Assembly: GCA_036936605.1 (NCBI GenBank)
Contig: JAUPFV010000003.1
Span: 102,185,278-102,249,277 of the forward strand
Direction of reading: 5' to 3'
Length of the DNA stretch: 64,000 bases
Source of the DNA: Limnanthes douglasii subsp. nivea
Taxonomy: Eukaryota > Streptophyta > Magnoliopsida > Brassicales > Limnanthaceae
In this document: piece by piece, positions 56,586-64,000 of the stretch
How positions within the stretch are numbered: position 1 is the first letter of the stretch
Layout of the letters: each line of letters begins with the position of its first letter
Program-made: the position numbers and the translations under genes
The notes under the pieces: model-generated
Told to the model about the DNA's origin: nothing
The model's input: the letters and a program-made list of their open reading frames with translations, nothing else
The model's database searches: none

Positions 56586-57357
56586 TATTTTGTTCGTCAA
56601 TTTAGGTTCGTCAAATTAGTTTAGTTTTAACAATATTTGTTCATAGTAATGAAGCCATAGTACGGGTAATTGCGTGACCTTTGAGGCTTAGCTTAATGTC
56701 ATATTCGCATATGAAACAGTGGTCAATCCATATTAAGGAAAATTATGTACCCATGGGGTGTAGCTTATAACCATGTTCATGTTTGATACAATGTTCATGC
56801 CACAATATGGGCAATTATGTATTCCATGGGACGTGACTTATAACCATATTTGTATTTGGCACACAGTGGCCAGGACACATAATGAGTAGTTGTGTACCCC
56901 ATAAGGAGAGGCTAATAGTCATGCCCATGTTATTTGTATGTGTAGTCTCTTAATCTTATTTAAATATGGGTTTGGCTTATAACTATGCTCGTTTTTTGTT
57001 TTGGTTTTTTTCTTTTATTCGTAATAAGATCATATTCATTATATTTTAGTATCATCGTATTCCTTTAATATACTTCTCAAATTCTTTGAGATGTTAAGGT
57101 CGTTAATTTTCTTTATTTTTAATAACAAAAAATTATTAGATGACACAATACTTTTTTTAAATGAAAATGAATTAATTATGATCTTTATAGTGTCTCGCTA
57201 AAAAACCTACCCGCTCCACCAAGGGAAAAAAATAGTACACAAACCTCGTTTACGTTCGAGGATTATGGAGTTTCAAATGTTAAATATTCTAAGGATATTT
57301 TAACTTATTTCATTACAGATCAATTAGCCTATATGCTCCATGATGTCCGTTAGAAAT
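56586..57357. other. Intergenic DNA with degenerate 75-80 bp repeats
   Basis: Between about 56650 and 56930 four diverged units share words such as attatgtacccatggggtg and gcttataaccatg, starting near 56659, 56738, 56810 and 56884. After that, AT-rich DNA without features up to the LTR of element E. Confidence 0.6.
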
Positions 57358-57646
57358 TGATGAGGTCAGAAATCTCCGACGAACGTTTCAAACCAAAGGC
57401 TAACACCTTATTTATTTATTATTTTTTTAAATGTTTTTAGTTAATCATGTTTAATGGGCCAAATAAGCTTCTCAAATTTGGGCTTGGCCCACAAATGTGT
57501 TTTTGAGAACGCATTTAACGGGATGAAACTTTCCTTCTCTAAATAATAATTAAAAAAGCTCAATTATCTCTCTACTTTTTTATCTTACATTTATTACACC
57601 TTCACATATTACTAAAATACCCTTCAAATCAAATTTACCATTATCA
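57358..57646 (+). repeat. Element E 5' LTR
   Basis: Start TGATGAGGTCAG and end CATTATCA are inferred from the edges of element C's LTR; no partner is available. The end is fixed well by the following primer-binding site (57647-57668, AATTAGCGAACATTGTTGGA). Confidence 0.5.
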
Positions 57647-57729
57647 AATTAGCGAACATTGTTGGAGCAGAGGTCCCCGAATAGCAAAATCCAAAACCTA
57701 ACTTACAAAATTTACCTTTAAAAACTTTC

Positions 57730-58900
57730 GAATGATGGATAATAAAATGCATATAGATACTCCCTTAGAGAGTGAGGGATTTATGATTGTAGAAGACGAT
57801 ATCCGAGTGCCATATGTGAATAATGAAAACAAAAAAAGGCTTCTTTATGCAAGAAAAGTAAGACCAATTACGAGGAGAAATTGAGACTTTGAGAGCTCAA
57901 ATACAAGCTGAGAGGGATCTTGCAGGGAAGATTCCGTCAGAGCATCAGGTGTCTGATAAGCTAAATGAGAATCCCCAACACAGTCTAAAGTGGCATCAAT
58001 ATGATCAATCTTCTAAAATCTATCAAGCCTCTAAAAAATATCATCGAACCAAAGATTATTCTAGCTCTTTGGAGTCCAGTAAGGGTTCTACTTTAGATTC
58101 TGATATTCGTCCATCTTCTTCAAGAAGTAACCATTATCATAACAAAAGGAAAAAAAGCCACCGAGAAAAGTGTTAGTCTAAAAAACATTCGAATAGACAG
58201 CACAAGTCAAGTAATCAAGATTCATCATGTAAGAGGAAGTCCATAAAGGGTAAATATAAGAAGAAAGAATAATAGGGAAATATGAAAGGATCAGCTGACC
58301 ATAGCATAAACCACATATTGAGTGATCAATTTTATATTCAATCCGAACGAGATATATGCGCTACCTCTAATGAAGATCATTTGTTTATTCAATGGAATAA
58401 TTGGATGCAGTCGTATTTGTCCGCAAAAATCATGTTCGAAAATCTATTTAGGCACTTTCATATTTCAAAAATGGAGAAATGTGATGGACTGGGAGAAAAG
58501 ATCCAGATAACCATCTTGAGAAATTCAAGAATTTTATGATGATGATAAGTTATTATGTAGACATTTCTCTCATAACTTCAAGGATAGTTCCTTGAAGTGG
58601 TATAATAAACTATCGCAGGGGTCAATCAAGAACTTTTCCATATTTTGGATGGATTTCCAAAGACAATTTGTAGAAAGAAAATATCTCAAAGGAAATGAAG
58701 TTGCTATAATTCATTGTTGGCAACACCCTACCGAAACCTTAAGAAAAACCAAATGCTTCGTGGATACCAAAGATGGTTTGGCAGATTGTTTCGAACAAAT
58801 AGTTATAGCCTCGTTCAGACAATGGTTGTTAGCTGACAAGTTGGTTGATACAATTACTCGTAAGAATACGATGACTTGTGTGGTTTGTTAAATCAAGTGG
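57730..58900 (+). pseudogene. Element E gag
   Basis: An N-terminal helix with QAERDLAGKIPSEHQ (57889-58176), a basic Ser/Arg-rich stretch (58180-58280), then the core SKMEKCDGLGEK (58460), LKWYNKLSQGSIKNFS (58590), FQRQFVERKYLKGNE and HPTETLRKTKCFVDTK (58650-58770). It is the same block order as element C's gag at 36200-36620. Frames break near 58180, 58540 and 58890. Confidence 0.8.
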
Positions 58901-59689
58901 GAAATCAGATTACAATGGAAGAAACTAAGATATTAAGATAACCTCATTAGCATAGTCTTGTTCCTTCTGTTTCTCTTCAACAAGCTAGTAGCCAATCATT
59001 AGCTACTGTTATTAATCGTTTGAAGAACTAGATACAAGGTTCTCATCGACCCAGATCAAACCAGTCTACTCAAGGGAAACAATTTAGGCCGAGATTAAAT
59101 CAATGGGTTCATCCAAGCTATTTCGCAGAGTTGATTAAAAATGTTACGACTATTTATGATAGGTCACAGAATTATGTACAAGTTTGAAAGCCCCCACTCA
59201 TCTAACTTCTGCAAGTACCACAATGATGTAGGTATGATACTAAAGATTATATTGCTTTAAATCATGAAATACAGTTGTTGATTAAGAATGGGAAGCTAAC
59301 TATTTTTGTTACATCACAAGTGGGTAATAGATCATTACAAAGTGCAAGCGGGGTGCATATAGTGTTACTTGTTGTTCGAAGGCCAACTATAGAAGCTCTC
59401 AAACAAGAAAATAGATGGTAATCACGGAACAGTTTAATGTAGATTCAGAGTATTTGGATCCTGATTTGGATCGTGTTTGAGTGAATATGATATGTAAAAA
59501 GGAGGAAGAGTTTCCAAATTATGTCAATTCATTGAGTTATTGACCATTTTTGGAGGGGATAATGTGACATTTCTCTTAAGTTGTTCTTAAAAGAGGAACA
59601 TGGTTAGCTTGACCACATAGTTAGAGGAAAAAATGTTTAGTCATTTATATTAGAATCCAACTTTTTCAATGTATTCGATGAGGATGACT

Positions 59690-60160
59690 AAAGAAATATT
59701 GATGGGCCACATGAGGATCTTGTGGTGATTGGATCTGATGTTGAGGGAACATTAATCTGAAGGATTCTGATTAAATTGGTAGTTCAGCTGATATTCTATT
59801 CCTATCAATTTACAATTTATTGAAGAACCCATATATTATTCTCCGATCGAATAGAACCATGGGGGATTTATAGAAAACTCTATTGATGTCATTGGGCAAT
59901 TCGAATGAGAAATTGTCTTTGGTAAATGACCATTAAAAAAATACTATGAGAGTTTTGTTTGTAGTGGGTTGATTGGTTGACACCTTATAATGCCATTTTG
60001 GTAGATCTTGGTTATCCATGATGCATGATGTTTCATCAACAGTTCACTAATGCTTGAAATACGTCGTTAGACGCCGTATAAGAATTATTCAGAGTAGTCA
60101 AAAAGTTGTTAGGGAGTGCGACGTAACTGCCCTTACTCTGAAGGCATTGGAAAATGGGAC
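59690..60160 (+). pseudogene. Element E protease remnant
   Basis: IGSSADILFLSIYNLLKN stands for the loop after the active-site Asp; the catalytic triplet itself is broken by a stop/frameshift at about 59770. Later blocks RSNRTMG, LKYVVRR and QSSQKVVREC match the protease of element C. Confidence 0.7.
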
Positions 60161-60439
60161 AAATAAAAAGTAATAACAATTATTAGATTCCTATTCATAT
60201 TCAAACAAGATAAATGATCCAAGCGATACTCCTATGTGCATTTATTCCAATTGTAGAGGTTGAAGTACACAATTTTCCAGATGAAAAATCTGTTATGACC
60301 GGAGCCAAGATGTCATCGGAGATGAAAGAAAAATTATTTTCATTTTTGTCCAAAATATTATATGTATTAGTGTAGTGTAATAAACATGTAACGAGTGTAC
60401 CAACCATCATCATTGGTCACAAGATGTATGAACGATCTG

Positions 60440-60690
60440 ATGCATGCCCTGTAATACAAAGACGAATAATGCTTTCTGCATAAAAATCGAAAGCTATTGT
60501 CAAAGAGGTAGACAAATTAATAAAAGTAGGGTGTATTTGAGAATCTCAATACCCATTGTGGACTTCTAATCCAGTACTTGTGAAAAAAAATGGTAAATGA
60601 TCGATGTGTATTGACTTCACAGATTTAAACAGGGTATTCCCAATGGATATATCCCTTGTCTCTCGGATAGATCAACTAAGAAAGTTTATA
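60440..60690 (+). pseudogene. Element E reverse transcriptase, N-terminal piece
   Basis: KSKAIVKEVDKLIKVGCI, SQYPLWTSNPVLVKKNG, SMCIDFTDLNRVFPMD and VSRIDQL follow the RT of element C up to its residue 'RIDQLV'. Then an (AT)n run begins at about 60690 and similarity ends. Confidence 0.8.
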
Positions 60691-61040
60691 TATATATATA
60701 TATATTGTATAACTGTGTAACTAAATTTACCTATTAAAATTAAAATGCTTAAAGTTAAATTTAAAGTGTATTTTACACTATTTGTTGGAATCCTATTTTT
60801 TTTAAATAATAGGTATTTTTGTTATTTAGTCCGAAATAAAAAATCTTCTGAAAAGAATCCCAAAAAGATCAATTTAGTTTGGTTAAATGTAAATAATTTT
60901 TTTATATTTTATAACTTAGATTATCATTTTTTTCAAGACAATGTATACTTGGATAATATTTATTTTATATTCAAAATATTATGAATAAAATAAGGAGAAT
61001 TATACGTACAGTAACCATCATAGGTAACACTTAGACATAT
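60691..61040. other. AT-rich junction, no gene
   Basis: Starts with (AT)n at 60689-60706, followed by sequence of about 25% GC. A 79-codon frame at 60745-60984 is Phe/Asn/Lys-rich by base composition. Confidence 0.55.
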
Positions 61041-62600
61041 TTGAAGTGTTTTTTAAAACTTAACTTTTTTTACTAAAAAACAAATGTTTTATCTTTTGTA
61101 AAAAATTCACAACTAAAATACTTTTATTAACAATTATATGATTTTTAAGTTGATAAAATAATTCTTATGTGATTTATTTTTAGTGAACTTAAGTGTTTGA
61201 ATAACCAACAAAAATGATATATAAAAAACTAAATCATCCAAGATACAATACATAACATAAAGAAAATATAATTAACATAAGTCATACAATGAAAAATATA
61301 GTTTGGAATAAAGACAAAAACATCAAGCAATCATAGCCAAAATATATCCTAAAATAAGAACAATGGCTAATGAGAAGCATGTGCAACACTTCTTCATTGA
61401 AGATTCTCAAACATTCTAAATAATCTCTTATGTGAACAGTGTTGATCTTACAAACAGCCTCAAGCAGTCTATCATCACCAGACTGCACATGTGGGATGAC
61501 GACGTACCATCCAAATCGAGCAATGTAGTTAACGTACCTATTCGTCGTCGACCTCCCATATGAAGCAATATGAACTGTCAAGCGATCGTCGAAAAGTAGA
61601 TGACCACGCCAATATTTCCATATTGTCCTATGCTAAAGGTAATATAAGAGATTTTCATTCTTATATGGAGGTTTTAGTAACATGGGAGGTGTTGGTGCAT
61701 TGTGTATCTGTCCAAACTTGTGCATCACTCTATCATATATAAAACCTCCATATAAGAATGAAAATCTCTTATATTAACATGGGAGGTGTTGGTGCATCGT
61801 ATATCTGTCCAAACTTGTGCATCACTCTATCATATATATAACCTTCAAGCATGCTCACTATTCTGGATAGTCGCGTATATGAATATCTTGGACGAGAACT
61901 GAGCTCTCATATATTTTGTACGACTTGAAGAATACCTTTAAAATAAAAACAACACAAAATTATAATAAGATGTTAAGTTAAAAGTTTTAAATATTGTTAA
62001 ACATATACTAAATATAAGTTTGTGCACTTACATCCTTCTCCTTTAGATTGCTAAAAACAACATGGATGTTAGATTCGTATCACACGTTAGTGCCCACCAA
62101 TCTCTTTTACAACCAACTAATTATCTCAAGGCTCCTAATGACGTAAAATAGGTTGTGTGGAGCTTTTGAAAATAGAAATTGATCATAATCTAACAGCTAG
62201 CATGGTCATAAAAGCGTATAGGTTATGCTTTGCATATTTTAAAGCATCACAAAGAGCATGATAAAGGAAAGACAAAGAACTAACCTCCCAAGCCATAACC
62301 CATAATCTAGCTTCTATATTCTCCGAACCAAAAATATTGTTAGCCTTCACGTTATATTGAGTGGTATCTGCGAATATAGTACACCCGTAAAAAAATAGAA
62401 AGTATGCGCGTGGTACCTGGTGGATTGTACGTCGATCAAATAAATATATAGATCCTCAGAAAATATTTCCTTGATCCACTTTATTTTAATCCCCACTCCT
62501 CATGTAAACTCTAACGGAATAGATCTCATCAACTACGTGTTCCAATGACATGACATAGTGGTTATATGTCTCATCTCTTGTAACCTCACTAACCAATTTT
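61040..62600 (-). pseudogene. PMD gene remnant P2
   Basis: Minus strand, same order as P1. The PMD core near 62230-62320 reads VMAWEVSSLSFLYHALCDAL, a better match to 'LAFLYR.LC.A' than P1. The tail at 61380-61560 has RFGWYVVIPHV, SGDDRLLEAVC (99 codons open, 61282-61581). A GT-AG intron of 96 bp (62031-61936) is visible that P1 and P3 do not show. No OTU sequence is found beside it. Confidence 0.65.
61647..61845. repeat. Combined direct and inverted duplication in P2
   Basis: aacatgggaggtgttggtgc and the following 45 bases occur twice in direct orientation (about 61678 and 61776). Between them, aaaacctccatataagaatg and following bases (about 61740-61770) are the inverted copy of 61649-61679. 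Confidence 0.85.
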
Positions 62601-62629
62601 AATGCTCTACCAACAACCAGGAATATTTA

Positions 62630-64000
62630 AATTGATTTTTCCAACTTAATGTTTTTTACTAACAACCACGTGGTTTGTTTTTTGTACTAATTCACAAAGT
62701 AAGTGTTTTTACTTACAATGATATGATTTTTAAGTTAATATAATAATCCTTATGTCGTTTTATTAGTGAACTTAAGTATTTGCATAAATTTTAATATTAC
62801 ATAATACATAGTCGAGTAAACAAAATCAACATGAAAAAATTATAAAATAACCTTCAAATAACATAATCTGCAAATACAAAACCAAACCATCCATGATACA
62901 ATACAAAATATAAACAAAAGATAATTAAAATAAGTCCTACAATAAAAAATATACTCTAGAATAGAGATAAAAACATCAAGCAATCATAACCAAAATAAAT
63001 CCTAAAATAAGAACAATGAGCCAATGAGAAGTGAGTTGCAACACCTGTTTATTGAAAAGTCTCAAATATTCTAAATCATCGCTAATGTGAATTGTGTTGA
63101 TCGTACAAATAGCCTCAAGCTGTCTATTATCACCAGACTACACATATGGGGTGATAACGCACCATCCAATTCGAGTAGTGTAGTCAACATACATACTCGT
63201 CTTTGACCTCTCATATGAAGTTATTTGAATTGTCAAACAATATTCGAGAAGTAAATTATTGCGCCAATCTTTCCAAATTGTCCCACACCAAAGGTAACAT
63301 GAAATATCTTCATAAACGTAGAATTTTTCTATGCATCATGGATCCATCCAAACTGGTGCATCACTCTATTAAGAATATAGCCTTCAACTGTGCTCATCAT
63401 TTTGATCAGATATTTGAGTAAATGTATATCTTCCATAGGAAACTGAGCTCTCGTGTGTTCGTACGACTCGACAAAGACCTGTAAATTTGGGCCACCACCC
63501 GTACACTATATCAATTATTTTATAGACCGTTAAAAATGATGCGAATGTTAGATTTGGGCCGCACGTTTAAGCCCACTTATCTCTTTAGCGACCAACTAAC
63601 AATCTTTTGGCTTCTAAGATGCAAGATAGATTGTATGTCGTTTTTAAAGATGAAAAATGATCATATATCCACCAGTTTAACATGGTTATAAAATCGTATA
63701 AGTACTACTTTACTGGTTTAGAAGCATCTCACAGAGAAAGACAAAGAAAACCTAAAGCACTAGCCCCTCAAACTATAACCCGTAATCTAACTTTCATGTT
63801 CTCCAAACTATAGACATAGTCAACCTTCACATTTTTTTTATTGATATTTATAATTTATTGTGCACCTAAAAAAATTGTAGGTATTTTCCTGAAACATGGA
63901 GGATATTCTCTACATTGATCAAATAACGATACAGATCCTAAGAAAATATTCCCCGAAGCCATTTTGTTTGAAACCCACTCTATGTGTAAAATTCAACTCA
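62630..64000 (-). pseudogene. PMD gene remnant P3
   Basis: Lies directly beside P2 in the same orientation, so the two are tandem. Tail near 63040-63200 (RIGWCVITPYV, SGDNRQLEA), core near 63690-63770 (LGFLCLSL, DASKPV, LNWWIYDHF). It is closer to P1 than to P2 in the core. The upstream part leaves the window. Plus-strand frames here are shadows. Confidence 0.6.

Larger units (their letters stand above)
57358..60690 (+). mobile_element. Element E: truncated Tat-like gypsy element
   Basis: A 5' LTR, primer-binding site, gag, protease and the first part of RT, then an abrupt end at an (AT)n run. Related to element C by its primer-binding site and by the CT-rich LTR segment (attatctctctact). 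There is no 3' LTR in the window. Confidence 0.75.

Noticed and set aside
57180..60690. Element E as an endogenous plant pararetrovirus
   Set aside because: Gag and protease blocks match the gypsy elements of the window, with LTR edge and primer-binding site; no movement protein or viral coat motif.
1..64000. CRISPR arrays, bacterial operons, riboswitches
   Set aside because: The sequence is plant nuclear DNA; the repeats seen are minisatellites, tandem duplications and transposon ends.
1..64000. tRNA or rRNA genes
   Set aside because: No cloverleaf with A and B box, and no rRNA core sequence, was recognised by eye. A tRNAscan run would be decisive.

Overview
The window is nuclear DNA of a flowering plant, probably a eudicot. 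The evidence is short GT-AG introns, a plant-type Mediator subunit 9 gene, Tat-lineage Ty3/gypsy elements, plant L1-type LINEs with a terminal RNase H, and Mutator-like elements (MULEs). The species cannot be named from the sequence. It is AT-rich, transposon-dominated DNA with one clearly intact host gene.

Layout. 1-5.3 kb: element A, a decayed Tat-like gypsy element on the minus strand, its 3' part outside the window. 5.4-10.2 kb: remains of a MULE whose transposase is followed by an OTU-like cysteine protease domain (plus strand), facing a plant mobile domain (PMD) gene (minus strand). 10.45-14.96 kb: element B, a short gypsy derivative with gag and protease but no reverse transcriptase or integrase. 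15.4-16.1 kb: a broken PLATZ-like zinc-finger remnant. 16.1-22.1 kb: LINE1, nearly full length but with stops. 22.6-30.4 kb: a 26-bp minisatellite split by a complete 7.2-kb MULE (MULE2) with 347-bp terminal inverted repeats and a perfect 9-bp target duplication; its transposase is dead, but a second, convergent, spliced gene for a GRF zinc-finger membrane protein is open. 30.6-33.2 kb: two short deletion derivatives of the OTU/PMD MULE on either side of a LINE ORF1 fragment. 33.2-47.9 kb: gypsy element D, cut in two inside its protease motif by the 10.06-kb gypsy element C. Element C has both LTRs and a spliced antisense ORF with its own TATA box. 47.9-50.7 kb: LINE3, 5'-truncated. 51.5-52.4 kb: MED9, five exons. 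52.4-57.3 kb: sparse AT-rich DNA with small repeats and an unidentified coding remnant. 57.36-60.69 kb: element E, a truncated gypsy element. 61.0-64.0 kb: two tandem PMD remnants on the minus strand.

The elements A to E are related but diverged copies of one gypsy group, and the OTU/PMD MULE occurs as one long copy, two short copies and two PMD-only copies. MED9 is the gene most likely to be expressed for the cell. The most noteworthy items are the intact GRF gene in MULE2, the OTU/PMD two-gene MULE, the antisense gene of element C, and repeated loss of catalytic residues by changes that look like G-to-A transitions. All alignments and identities here were made by eye.
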